DNA of 38,233 nt from an uncultured Collinsella sp. Lineage in GTDB: Bacteria > Actinomycetota > Coriobacteriia > Coriobacteriales > Coriobacteriaceae. The first letter of the stretch is position 1. Each line of letters starts with the position of its first letter. Below, one piece after another: positions 29,853 to 38,091 of this stretch. Made by a program: the position numbers and the translations under genes. The stretch spans positions 1 to 38,233 of the forward strand of contig CAJMHR010000023.1 in NCBI GenBank assembly GCA_905213265.1, written 5' to 3'. The notes below the pieces were generated by a model, which searched no databases, was not told the origin of the DNA, and saw only the letters and a program-made list of their open reading frames with translations.

Positions 29853-31796
29853 ATGAACGCCCCCGTTGCCAAGACCTGTCGGCAGCGCCGCCTATTCGCG
29901 CGATTCGCTTCCGTCTGCGCGCTCGTCGCGCTTGCGTTGTTGCTGCTGCCTGCCGCCGCGCACGCCGACGGCTATTCCATGACCCAAACCTACATCAGTG
30001 CCACGGTCGAGGCCGATGGATCGCTGACCGTTGTCGAGGGACGTCAGTTCGATTTCGATGACGACATCAACGGCGTGTATTGGGAGATCAATACGGGCAC
30101 CAACCAGCAGGGCGGCGCGGCGGGCGTCGACGTGCTGAGCGTCGAGGAAGAGGACACCGCGTTCAACAAAGTCGATAGCGCGAACAAGGGTGACTCTGGC
30201 GTCTACACGGTCGAGCAGTCCGACGGCGGCGTAAAGATCAAGGTTTTCAGCCCCCACGAGAGCGGCGATAGCGCGATCTATTACGTGAGCTACACCATGA
30301 CCGGTGCGGTCATGAACTGGGCCGATACCGCCGAGCTCTACTGGAAGTTCGTGGGCGATGGCTGGTCCGCGGATTCCGATGACGTCGAGATGGAAGTGTA
30401 CTTCGCAAATGCTGCTGCCGGGACGGCGGCCGTCAAGGGCGATAACTTCCGCGCATGGGGCCACGGCCCGCTGACGGGCGACGTGTCGCTCGATGCGGAC
30501 GAACCCATGGTCACCTATACCATTCCCTGCGTGCATCAGGGCGAATTCGCCGAGGCGCGCATCGCCTTCCCCCGCGACTGGGTGCCATGGCTTTCCGCTT
30601 CAAGCGAGGAGCGCATGTCAACGATCCTGAGCGAAGAGAAGGCGTGGGCCGACGAAGCTAACGCCCGCCGCGCTCACGCTCGCGTGATTTCCAATGCGCT
30701 TGCCGTGTTAAGTGTTGTCGCAGCGGTGGCCTTTACCGGCACAATCGTTGTGCTCAAGCTGCGCCGCCGCAAGCCCAAGCCGCTTTTCCAGGACGAATAT
30801 TTCCGCGATGTGCCTTCGGCCGACCATCCCGCCGTGCTTTCGGCCCTCATGAGCTGGAACGAGGTACCCGATCAGGCATATATCGCCACGCTCATGAAGC
30901 TCACCGACGACCGTGTGATCAAGCTGGAGCAGGCGACCGTGACCAAGGCCAAGAAGGGTCTGTTGGGGCGTGAAAAAGAAGAGCAGACATATCGCGTGAC
31001 GGTGAGTGATGCGGGCTGGAAGTCGGCCAAGGGCATTGACCACATGGTGCTCAAGGTTTTCTTTGCCGGTGCTAAGCCCGACGAGAACGGCGATCGCTCG
31101 CGCACGTTTGACGAGCTGCAGCACTACGTCAAGCAGCACGCTACACCCGTAGGTGATAAGCTCGAGGACTATCAGAACACCGTTAAGGGCAAGCTGGCCG
31201 ATAGCGAGTACGTTGCCTCGGACGGCATCGTTGCAATGGTGTTTTGCCTGGTTCTTGGTATTCTGATCGCCTTTGTTCCCGTGGGATCCATTTTCTTTAC
31301 TGACGGCGCGCAGGTGAACATTATCGCCGCGGTTATCTCGGCGCCGATTGTGCTGGTGGGTATTGGCGTGGGCCTTACGTTCCGCCGCTTTACCCCGGAA
31401 GGTGCCGAGGTAGCGGCCCGCTGCAAGGCGCTTAAGCATTGGCTCGAGGACTTCACGCGCCTAAAGGAAGCCGTCCCCGGCGATCTGGTACTGTGGAACA
31501 AGCTGCTGGTGATGGGCGCGGCGCTGGGCGTTTCGAAGGAAGTCCTGCGTCAGCTTGCCGAGGCGGTGCCTCCCGAGGTGCGCGAGGCCGACGGTTTCTA
31601 CGACAATTACCCCTGCTACTGGTGGTACTACCATCATTACGGCATCGATTCGCCGCTCGATTCATTTAACAATGTGTATCACGAGAGTATCCGTGAGCTT
31701 GCGTCGAGCTCGGACAGCTCGGGTGGCGGCGGAGGCGGCGGCTTCTCGGGCGGCGGAGGCGGCGGCGTCGGCGGAGGCGGCGGCGGAACGTTCTAA
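29853..31796 (+). CDS. DUF2207 family membrane protein
   Basis: A 647-residue protein. A signal peptide or anchor (residues about 1-38; VCALVALALLLLPAAAHA) precedes an extracytoplasmic beta-rich DUF2207 domain (about 40-260; YSMTQTYISATVEADGSL, NGVYWEINTGTNQ, YYVSYTMTGAVMNWAD, ELYWKFVGDGW). Transmembrane helices follow at about 270-292 and, as a pair, at about 465-515. A cytoplasmic part then runs to a C-terminus of glycine runs and FSGGGG, ending GGGGGTF, a hallmark of the family. I start it at ATG 29853, with AAAGGAT upstream; earlier in-frame ATGs at 29793 and 29817 are possible. The function of the family is unknown. A terminator follows at 31811. Confidence 0.88.
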   Translation: MNAPVAKTCRQRRLFARFASVCALVALALLLLPAAAHADGYSMTQTYISATVEADGSLTVVEGRQFDFDDDINGVYWEINTGTNQQGGAAGVDVLSVEEEDTAFNKVDSANKGDSGVYTVEQSDGGVKIKVFSPHESGDSAIYYVSYTMTGAVMNWADTAELYWKFVGDGWSADSDDVEMEVYFANAAAGTAAVKGDNFRAWGHGPLTGDVSLDADEPMVTYTIPCVHQGEFAEARIAFPRDWVPWLSASSEERMSTILSEEKAWADEANARRAHARVISNALAVLSVVAAVAFTGTIVVLKLRRRKPKPLFQDEYFRDVPSADHPAVLSALMSWNEVPDQAYIATLMKLTDDRVIKLEQATVTKAKKGLLGREKEEQTYRVTVSDAGWKSAKGIDHMVLKVFFAGAKPDENGDRSRTFDELQHYVKQHATPVGDKLEDYQNTVKGKLADSEYVASDGIVAMVFCLVLGILIAFVPVGSIFFTDGAQVNIIAAVISAPIVLVGIGVGLTFRRFTPEGAEVAARCKALKHWLEDFTRLKEAVPGDLVLWNKLLVMGAALGVSKEVLRQLAEAVPPEVREADGFYDNYPCYWWYYHHYGIDSPLDSFNNVYHESIRELASSSDSSGGGGGGGFSGGGGGGVGGGGGGTF

Positions 31797-31810
31797 CGGT
31801 CGTAAATTAT

Positions 31811-31858
31811 GGGATGGGCTTTTCTCGACAGCCGTCGGGGAAAGTCCATCTCCTTTTT
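31811..31858 (+). terminator. Terminator after the DUF2207 gene
   Basis: GGGATGGGCTTT (31811-31822) pairs with AAAGTCCATCTCC (31841-31853), with one bulge and one G-U-type mismatch, followed by TTTTT (31854-31858). Confidence 0.75.
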
Positions 31859-31868
31859 ATGCGCTACC

Positions 31869-31919
31869 TACGAAGACTGTCCCCAACGACTAGTTACTGG
31901 GGACGTTCCTAAATGACTT
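31869..31919. repeat. Palindromic copy of the dispersed GGGGACGTTC repeat
   Basis: GTCCCCAACGACTAGT is followed by TACTGGGGACGTTCCTAAAT. GTCCCC and GGGGAC form inverted ends about 20 bp apart. The right half, CTAGTTACTGGGGACGTTCC, is a two-base variant of the 19-mer at 9414 and 29713. It lies between convergent genes. Confidence 0.75.
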
Positions 31920-31935
31920 GGTATGGCTGCTGGGC

Positions 31936-32577
31936 CTAGGCGGTTAGGTCCAGCTCGTAGAGGAAGCTTTCGCGCGGCATGTCGTGGCGGCGCTCTTCGC
32001 GGTTGGCGCGGTGTGTGGCGGTGCGCTTAAAGCCGTGCAGCTCGTAGAACTTCCACGAGCAGTTGGAGTCGGTGTACAGGTGCGCCCTTGTCGCCCCGCG
32101 CGAGGATAGGTGCGAGACCGCGGCATCGAGCAGAACCGTGCCAACGCCCAGGCCATGGACATCGCGATCCACGGCAAGCAGCGTGACCTCGTTGTCGTGC
32201 GGCAACGGGCTGCTCTCGAGCAGGCGGTTGTTGGTTCGGATGGTTGCGCGCACAAACGAGAGATACTCGGCGCAGGCATCGGGCTCTAGCTCACGCATCT
32301 GCGATAGCAGCGCGCGTTCGGTATCCATCCAATGCTCGTTGATAGTGACGCCGGAGTTCTGTCCTGCGCGTGCAAGTGCAATGCCGCGCGCCTCGCCGTC
32401 AATCACCGCAACCTGCGAAAACGTCGATGACGAAAGGCAATAGGCGAGGTCGCACGCGGCTTCAAGGCGGTTGTACTCATCGTTATCCGAATTATTATGC
32501 CAAAGCTGCTGCAGAATCAGTGCGATGGCGTCGAAGTCTTCGGTATCAAACGGTCGGTAGAGAACCCGCGAGACCAT
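31936..32577 (-). CDS. GNAT-family N-acetyltransferase
   Basis: A 213-residue acetyltransferase. The acetyl-CoA loop is visible as LAVDRDVHGLGVGTVLLDAA, a variant of the RxxGxG/A motif, followed by SNCSWKFYELHGFKRT, the usual C-terminal strand-helix with the conserved Tyr. N-terminal residues 10-60 (YRPFDTEDFDAIALILQQLW) form the first helices of the fold. GAAAGAGG precedes the ATG. The substrate is unknown. It is divergent from purH with a 277-bp gap that contains no other gene and no riboswitch I could recognise. Confidence 0.88.
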   Translation of the reverse strand: MVSRVLYRPFDTEDFDAIALILQQLWHNNSDNDEYNRLEAACDLAYCLSSSTFSQVAVIDGEARGIALARAGQNSGVTINEHWMDTERALLSQMRELEPDACAEYLSFVRATIRTNNRLLESSPLPHDNEVTLLAVDRDVHGLGVGTVLLDAAVSHLSSRGATRAHLYTDSNCSWKFYELHGFKRTATHRANREERRHDMPRESFLYELDLTA

Positions 32578-32854
32578 GGTGCCTCTTTCTTTTGCGGATG
32601 TATATCGAGCACAGTTCTACCACGCCATTGGCATCATATTATGGTGCCCCTGTGTTCCATGAACTCACCGTGCCCGGTGTCGTGCCCATCCCCTCCGCTC
32701 GCAAACTTTTTCTGCACATGCGCCCGTTGCGGGATGCATCGATGCGCTCGATGCGCTACATTAAATCAGTATTTTCAATGCCGCTGCGCGAGCGCTGCAG
32801 ATCGACGTATCACCGACTCACAGAGCACGGCGGCGTACCAGACAGGAGGACTGC

Positions 32855-34462
32855 ATGGGATCTGATGTGAAGATCGCACGCGCGTTGATCTCGGTTACCG
32901 ATAAGACGGGCGTCGTCGATTTCGCACGGACGCTGGTCGATGACTTTGGCGTCGAGATCATCTCTACGGGCGGCACGGCTCGTGCCATCGAGGACGCGGG
33001 CGTTCCCGTAACCCCCATCGAGGAGTTCACGGGCTATCCCGAGATGATGGACGGCCGCGTTAAGACCCTGCACCCCAAGGTCCACGGCGCGCTGCTGGCC
33101 CGCCGCGATTCCGAGCAGCACATGCAGGAGGCCGCTCAGCACGGCATTAAGCTGATCGACCTGGTCGTCGTCAACCTGTACGAGTTCGAGAAGACCGTCG
33201 CCAACCCCGAGGTCACCTTCGCGGACGCCATCGAGCACATCGACATCGGTGGCCCCTCCATGCTGCGCTCTGCCGCCAAGAACGCCGCGAGCGTTACCGT
33301 CATTTCCGACCCGGCCGACTATGATGCCGTCCTGGCCGAGATGCACGAGACCGGTGGCTGCACCACGCTTTCCACCCGTCGTCGCCTGCAGGTGAAGGTC
33401 TACCAGACCACCGCCGCCTACGACACGGCTATCTCCCGTTGGCTTGCCGCCCAGGCAAGCGACGTGGCGGATACCTCTGCCAAGCTCGAGATCTCGCTGG
33501 AGAAGGTCGACGACCTGCGCTATGGCGAGAACCCGCAGCAGAAGGCTACGGTCTACCGCTTTGTCGAGGGCTGCGAGAACACCGCGAGCTCGCAGTTCCC
33601 GCTCGTTGGCTCCGAGCAGATCCAGGGCAAGCCGCTCAGCTACAACAACTATCTGGATGCCGATGCCGCTTGGAACCTGGTCCGCGAGTTCGACGAGCCG
33701 GCCTGCGTGATCCTCAAGCACCAGAACCCCTGCGGTTCTGCCGTTGCCGAGGACATCACGGCTGCCTACGACCGCGCCTTCGCCTGCGATCCCAAGAGTG
33801 CCTTTGGCGGCATCATCGCCTGCAACCGCGAGGTTCCCTATGAGCTGGTCGAGCACTTTGCCGATCAGAACAAGCAGTTCGTCGAGGTCATCATCGCCCC
33901 GAGCTACACTGCCGAGGCGCTCGAGCGCATGGCCAAGCGCCCCAACCTGCGCGTGCTGGCCACCGGCGGCGTGGACCACGGCGCCCAGGTGGAGCTGCGC
34001 TCCATCGACGGCGGCATGCTGGTGCAGGAAGTCGACCACGTGACCGAGGATCCCGCGACCTTTACGTTCCCCACCGACCGCAAGCCCACCGACGCCGAGA
34101 TGGCCGAGCTCGAGTTTGCCTGGAAGGTCTGCAAGGGCGTTAAGTCCAACGCCATCTTGGTTTCCAAGGGCAAGGCCGGCATTGGCATGGGCCCGGGTCA
34201 GCCTAACCGCGTTGACTCTGCGCTGCTTGCCTGCGAGCGCGCCGAGGACTTCTGCGAGCGCGAGGGCGTGGAGAAGGGCGGCTTTGCCTGTGCAAGCGAC
34301 GCGTTCTTCCCGTTCCGCGACAATGTCGACGTGCTTGCTGCACACGGCGTGACCTGCATCATTCAGCCCGGCGGCTCCAAGCGCGACGACGAGAGCATCC
34401 AGGCTTGCAACGAGCATGGTATTGCGATGGTCTTTACCGGCGCCAGGCATTTCCGCCACTAA
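32855..34462 (+). CDS. purH: Bifunctional AICAR formyltransferase / IMP cyclohydrolase
   Basis: A 535-residue PurH, the enzyme of the last two steps of IMP synthesis. The N-terminal IMP cyclohydrolase domain (residues about 1-195) has ALISVTDKTGVVDFARTL, EIISTGGTARAIEDAG, DGRVKTLHPKVHGALLARR and DLVVVNLYEFEKT. The C-terminal formyltransferase domain has LRYGENPQQKATVYR, SYNNYLDADAAW, VILKHQNPCGSAVAED, SDAFFPFRDNVD and VFTGARHFRH at the end. AGGAGGA upstream supports the ATG. It consumes AICAR, a by-product of HisF, which connects it to the his operon. A strong terminator follows. Confidence 0.97.
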   Translation: MGSDVKIARALISVTDKTGVVDFARTLVDDFGVEIISTGGTARAIEDAGVPVTPIEEFTGYPEMMDGRVKTLHPKVHGALLARRDSEQHMQEAAQHGIKLIDLVVVNLYEFEKTVANPEVTFADAIEHIDIGGPSMLRSAAKNAASVTVISDPADYDAVLAEMHETGGCTTLSTRRRLQVKVYQTTAAYDTAISRWLAAQASDVADTSAKLEISLEKVDDLRYGENPQQKATVYRFVEGCENTASSQFPLVGSEQIQGKPLSYNNYLDADAAWNLVREFDEPACVILKHQNPCGSAVAEDITAAYDRAFACDPKSAFGGIIACNREVPYELVEHFADQNKQFVEVIIAPSYTAEALERMAKRPNLRVLATGGVDHGAQVELRSIDGGMLVQEVDHVTEDPATFTFPTDRKPTDAEMAELEFAWKVCKGVKSNAILVSKGKAGIGMGPGQPNRVDSALLACERAEDFCEREGVEKGGFACASDAFFPFRDNVDVLAAHGVTCIIQPGGSKRDDESIQACNEHGIAMVFTGARHFRH

Positions 34463-34491
34463 GTTCCGCCTTGGGACAAAATAATCTCTGC

Positions 34492-34527
34492 AAAAGACGG
34501 TCGCTCCGTTTGGAGGGCCGTCTTTTT
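34492..34527 (+). terminator. Rho-independent terminator after purH
   Basis: AAAAGACGG (34492-34500) pairs with CCGTCTTTT (34518-34526), reinforced by CTCC/GGAG nearer the loop, with an uninterrupted TTTTT at 34522-34526. Confidence 0.92.
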
Positions 34528-34543
34528 GGTATAAGAGGACGGA

Positions 34544-35275
34544 ATGACTAACACGAAAGGTATGACCATGCCCCAGATTGATGATGCCGAGCTGTTTGGC
34601 AATGCCGAGGATCAGCGTGCGTACGAGGACTTTTGCGCCAATCAGGAGGCGGTCGAGAAATTCACGCTCGACAAGCCCGCGCTTGTCTGCCGTTGGCGCA
34701 TGTCCAATAAAAAGGTGCCCATGCTCAACCGCCACATTCGCGCACTGTCCGAGCGCTTGGTGCAGGGCGAGCCGCTTACCCATAACATGCTCAGCTGGGC
34801 CAAGCAGCACGTTGAGTGGTCGCTTGCCGAGGGCGATTACACCGCACGCGACGGCGTGCTCATGCTGGTGATCGACGTCAACGGCAACGCCGCCATGACG
34901 GTGGGGGAGTACGAGCCGCTAACCGATACGTCGGCCAAGGCGCTACGTGCCCGCTCCGCCGAGGCCCGCTCCGAGGCCGACGAAACCGGCGTGGCGCCCG
35001 AGCTGCTCGCCGCCGTCGATAACGGCGAGCTTGCCTTTGTGGCGCCGGCGGACGAGTGCCTGTGCGGCACGGCGACGCTCATCGAGCAGTTGGCCCAGAC
35101 CAAGAACATCCCGGTCACGCGCGTAGATATTCCCGCACAGCTCAAGGGCGCGCTGTTCCTGGTGAGCGACGAGCACGGCGTGGTCCCTGCCGACGATACC
35201 GATGCCGCTGAGGCGGACGCTGCTATGGTCACCTTCTTCGCCGACGGCTACGAAAAGCTCCGCGCCCGCCGCTAA
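34544..35275 (+). CDS. Hypothetical protein, function not recognised
   Basis: A 243-residue soluble protein with no signal peptide or membrane segment. It contains LVCRWRMSNKKVPMLNRHIR, DGVLMLVIDVNGNAAM and, after a Glu/Ala/Arg-rich stretch at about 130-150, LAFVAPADECLCGTATLIEQ. I do not recognise a family. ATG 34544 has AAGAGGACGG just upstream; ATG 34562 and 34568 follow AAAGG and are also possible. TATAAG at about 34531-34536, just after the purH terminator, could be a -10 element, which would favour one of the later starts. It is preceded by purH and followed by a hairpin and a two-component system. Confidence 0.7.
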   Translation: MTNTKGMTMPQIDDAELFGNAEDQRAYEDFCANQEAVEKFTLDKPALVCRWRMSNKKVPMLNRHIRALSERLVQGEPLTHNMLSWAKQHVEWSLAEGDYTARDGVLMLVIDVNGNAAMTVGEYEPLTDTSAKALRARSAEARSEADETGVAPELLAAVDNGELAFVAPADECLCGTATLIEQLAQTKNIPVTRVDIPAQLKGALFLVSDEHGVVPADDTDAAEADAAMVTFFADGYEKLRARR

Positions 35276-35286
35276 ATGATGTTTCT

Positions 35287-35324
35287 GGGACGGGGATTAA
35301 AAACTCATTTTGGTCTCCGTTCCC
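35287..35324 (+). terminator. Hairpin after the hypothetical gene
   Basis: GGGACGGGGA (35287-35296) pairs with TCTCCGTTCCC (35314-35324) with one unpaired base. No T-tract follows the stem, but the loop holds TTAAAA and ATTTTGG. It also resembles the GGGAC/AAAA/TTTTGG palindromes elsewhere in the window, for example at 6210. Confidence 0.5.
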
Positions 35325-35462
35325 GTCGCGAGCGTGAGGCGGACAAAACGCCCCCGCTTGCGAACAGTTCTGTCACCTTGGTGCCGCGCGAGGCGCGCAC
35401 CTGCGGCTCCGCGGTCACGCGGTCATAATGGGGCAAGACAACCAAGAGGGGGAGCGGAATCC

Positions 35463-36134
35463 ATGGCGCTGATCTATATCGTTGAGGACGATGAACCCAT
35501 TCGTCGCGAGCTTGCCGATATCCTTGCCCGTGCGGGTTTTGGGGTCGAGGCATGCGAATCGTTCGAGCATGTTTCGCGTGATATTCTCGCTGCCGCGCCC
35601 GACCTGGTGCTGCTCGACCTCACACTTCCCGTCAAGGACGGTCAGCATATCTGCCATGAGGTTCGCCGCGAATCCGAGGTTCCCATCATCGTCCTCACTT
35701 CGCGCGCGACCGAGATTGACGAGGTCATGGCCATGACGCTCGGCGCGGATGACTTTGTTCCCAAGCCCTACAGCGCGCGCGTGCTCGTGGCGCGCATCAA
35801 CGCACTGCTGCGTCGTACCGCGGCGTCAGGCGAGCGCAACACACTTGTCCACAAGGGGCTAGAGCTTGACCTCGCCCGCTCCATGGTCACCAACATGCAA
35901 ACCGGCACCAGTACCGAGCTCACCAAAAACGAGCAGCGTATCCTCTCGCTGCTTCTGAGCCGTGCGGGCAAGATCGTCTCGCGCTCGGCCATCATGCAGG
36001 ACCTGTGGGACTCCGACGCCTTCGTGGACGACAATACGCTCACCGTCAACATCAACCGCCTGCGCACCACGCTCGAAAAAATCGGCATCAAGGGGTATTT
36101 GACGACGCACCGCGGCCAGGGCTATTCGGTCTAG
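35463..36134 (+). CDS. Response regulator, OmpR family, BceR/GraR-like
   Basis: A 223-residue regulator. The receiver domain (1-115) begins ALIYIVEDDEPIRREL, with the phosphoacceptor in PDLVLLDLTLPVKDG and Lys in FVPKPYSARVL. The winged helix (about 130-220) has LTKNEQRILSLLLSRAG and TLTVNINRLRTTLEKIG, a pattern typical of the BceR/GraR group partnered with intramembrane-sensing kinases. AGAGGGGGAG precedes ATG 35463; the frame is open upstream to 35310 without a ribosome-binding site. The kinase gene follows after 9 bp. Confidence 0.92.
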   Translation: MALIYIVEDDEPIRRELADILARAGFGVEACESFEHVSRDILAAAPDLVLLDLTLPVKDGQHICHEVRRESEVPIIVLTSRATEIDEVMAMTLGADDFVPKPYSARVLVARINALLRRTAASGERNTLVHKGLELDLARSMVTNMQTGTSTELTKNEQRILSLLLSRAGKIVSRSAIMQDLWDSDAFVDDNTLTVNINRLRTTLEKIGIKGYLTTHRGQGYSV

Positions 36135-36143
36135 GGGCCGGCT

Positions 36144-37187
36144 ATGTCGTTTGCCAAATTCTTCAAAGATGCGCTGCTTCCCGTCGCCGTGTGGACGTGC
36201 GGCGTGCTGCTGAGCTGCTTTGTGCTGACGGTCGCCGGCGCACCCGTTTCTATCGTGGTCGTGGCGGTCGGCGTGTCCTATATCTTCGGCATGCTCGGCA
36301 TCGTGATCGAGTACGCGCGCCGTCGTCGTTTTCTGCGCCAGCTGGAGCGTGCGGCAGAGGAGCTCGAGAGTCCCGCATGGGTGCAGGAGATGGTGCAATG
36401 CCCGACCTATGCCGAGGGCGAGCTCGAATACGAGGTCTTGCGCCGGGTGGGCAAAGCCGCTTGCGACGAGGTTGCCGAAGGCAGGCGTCAGACCGATGAC
36501 TATCGCGACTATATCGAGAGCTGGGTCCACGAGGCCAAGCTGCCTCTGGCGGCAGCCCATCTGATTTTGGAAAACCTGGACGGCAGCGAAGATGACCTGT
36601 CGCGCGTAGATGACCTTGGTCGCGAGCTTGCCCGCGTGGAGCGCTATATTGACCAGGCGCTGTACTATGCGCGCTCGGAAGTCGTGGAGCGCGACTACCT
36701 GATTCGCCGCTGGGATCTCAAGACCTTGGTGACGGGCGCGATTAAAGCCAACGCGCGCGAGCTTATCGCGGCGCACGTGGCTCCGGTGTGCGAGAACCTC
36801 GACTTTGAGGTCTTTACCGACGAGAAGTGGCTCGAGTTTATTCTGGGCCAGCTCATTCAGAACAGCATTAAATATGCGCGCGAGGATGGCGCGAAGATCG
36901 TGTTTTCGGGTGCGCTGTTGGACGAGGGCCTGGCAAGCGAGCGCATCGAGCTTGCCGTCGCGGATAACGGCTGCGGCGTGAGCGCGGCCGACCTGCCGCG
37001 CGTGTTCGAGAAGGGCTTTACCGGCGACAACGGCCGCACCACCAAGCGCGCAACGGGCATCGGCCTCTACCTGGTGGCGCGTCTGTGCTCCAAGATGGGC
37101 ATCGACGTCACCGCGGCATCGGAGCCGGGCGAAGGCTTCGTCGTAACATTCGCTTTTTCAACGAACAAGTTCCAATACTTTGAGTAA
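36144..37187 (+). CDS. Intramembrane-sensing histidine kinase, BceS/GraS-like
   Basis: A 347-residue kinase. Two transmembrane helices are close together (about residues 10-30, VAVWTCGVLLSCFVLTV, and 35-54, IVVVAVGVSYIFGMLGI), with only a few residues outside, which is the layout of intramembrane-sensing kinases. The H-box is ESWVHEAKLPLAAAHLI, like the W(I/V)H..K.PL of BceS. The N-box is LIQNSIKYARED and the G-boxes are DNGCGV and GIGLYLVARLCSKMG. Such kinases usually sense cell-wall-active peptides through a BceAB-type ABC transporter. No transporter gene is adjacent, but uppP, linked to bacitracin tolerance, starts about 900 bp downstream. Terminator at 37238. Confidence 0.92.
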   Translation: MSFAKFFKDALLPVAVWTCGVLLSCFVLTVAGAPVSIVVVAVGVSYIFGMLGIVIEYARRRRFLRQLERAAEELESPAWVQEMVQCPTYAEGELEYEVLRRVGKAACDEVAEGRRQTDDYRDYIESWVHEAKLPLAAAHLILENLDGSEDDLSRVDDLGRELARVERYIDQALYYARSEVVERDYLIRRWDLKTLVTGAIKANARELIAAHVAPVCENLDFEVFTDEKWLEFILGQLIQNSIKYAREDGAKIVFSGALLDEGLASERIELAVADNGCGVSAADLPRVFEKGFTGDNGRTTKRATGIGLYLVARLCSKMGIDVTAASEPGEGFVVTFAFSTNKFQYFE

Positions 37188-37237
37188 CGCACACGGCAGA
37201 CGCCCGCCCAAACAAAAACGTGCCGCCTCAAACAAAA

Positions 37238-37275
37238 CGTGCCGCCCCAAATGGGGCGGCACGCCATCTTTTATC
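37238..37275 (+). terminator. Terminator after the BceS-like kinase, preceded by a partial repeat of its arm
   Basis: CGTGCCGCCCC (37238-37248) and GGGGCGGCACG (37253-37263) form a perfect 11-bp stem with an AAAT loop, followed by CCATCTTTTATC. Just upstream, AAAAACGTGCCGCC (37215-37228) repeats the left arm, giving a second possible pairing partner and thus two alternative hairpins. Confidence 0.8.
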
Positions 37276-37303
37276 AGCCAACTCGCTGAAGTACGGTGAC
37301 GAA

Positions 37304-37394
37304 GGCGCAAGGCCGGGAGGGGTTATCAAAGCCGACATCCCGCAGCCGCGAAGCGGCGAGGACGTCGGCGTGATAACCCCGCAGGCCTTGCGCC
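37304..37394. repeat. Long imperfect hairpin (about 91 bp) between convergent genes
   Basis: Outer arms GGCGCAAGGCC (37304-37314) and GGCCTTGCGCC (37384-37394) match perfectly. Then GGGGTTATCA (37319-37328) matches TGATAACCCC, GCCGAC matches GTCGGC, and the centre is CCGCGAAGCGG. The stem is therefore almost continuous with small bulges. It ends 13 bp before the usp stop, in a 220-bp gap. Confidence 0.88.
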
Positions 37395-37407
37395 GACGGG
37401 AAGGAAC

Positions 37408-37845
37408 CTACTTCACGACCAAGATGTCGCAGTCCGTGTTGCGCAGCAGGAACGTCGAAATCGAACCCAGCAGCGCATACTTGATCGAGGACAGGCCGCG
37501 GGCGCCGCAGAGCACCAGGTCGGGCTTAACCACGTCGAGCATCTCGTCCTTGAGCGTCTCGCGAATGCGGCCGGCGCGAATCATGACCTCGACCTCGGGA
37601 ATATCGGGATTGGCCTTGGCCTCTTCGAGCTGCTTGGCGATGGAGTTCTTAAATGCTTCCTCTAGGCCGTTGACCAGATCGACCGGATAGGAACCGGCGC
37701 TCTCGAGCGCCGTGGAATCGATAACGTGGCCGATGATTAGCTTGGCGCCGTTGTTCGCGGCGACCTTGATGGCGCGTGCGAGCACAAAATCCTGCTGCTC
37801 AGTACCGTCGAGTGAAACAAATACCTTGGTGTAGCCCTCGTTCAT
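37408..37845 (-). CDS. Universal stress protein, UspA family
   Basis: A 145-residue single-domain Usp. The first strand is KVFVSLDGTEQQDFVLARAI; the middle part contains LIIGHVID and helices with GLEEAFKNSIAKQLEE. The ATP-binding-type end is LVLCGARGLSSIKYALLGSI followed by STFLLRNTDCDILVVK, matching the Gx2Gx9G(S/T) pattern only roughly, with Leu-Ser in part of it. AAGGAGG precedes the ATG. It is convergent with the kinase gene and divergent from uppP. Confidence 0.9.
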   Translation of the reverse strand: MNEGYTKVFVSLDGTEQQDFVLARAIKVAANNGAKLIIGHVIDSTALESAGSYPVDLVNGLEEAFKNSIAKQLEEAKANPDIPEVEVMIRAGRIRETLKDEMLDVVKPDLVLCGARGLSSIKYALLGSISTFLLRNTDCDILVVK

Positions 37846-38091
37846 GGTTTCCTCCTTGGTCTATCGCACGGGCGCGGGGCTCGTGCGTCGGGCGGGCGCG
37901 GGCGCGTTGGCCGCCGGACACTTTATCTTGTTGCAGTTATACCCAAGGATTTGGGTTTGACCGCTCGCAATTCTGTGAACGGGCGAGTTTTTTGGTAAGG
38001 GTAGGCGCAGACGCGCCCGAACGGTTTATAAAGGGGGTCGCCCGCACCGTCCGCAGAACAATATCGGCGGGTGTCTAACGAGGGGGTCCTT

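Noticed and set aside
32578..32854. A possible ZTP (pfl) riboswitch before purH
   Set aside because: The conserved pfl-motif core and pseudoknot sequence could not be found by eye in the gap.
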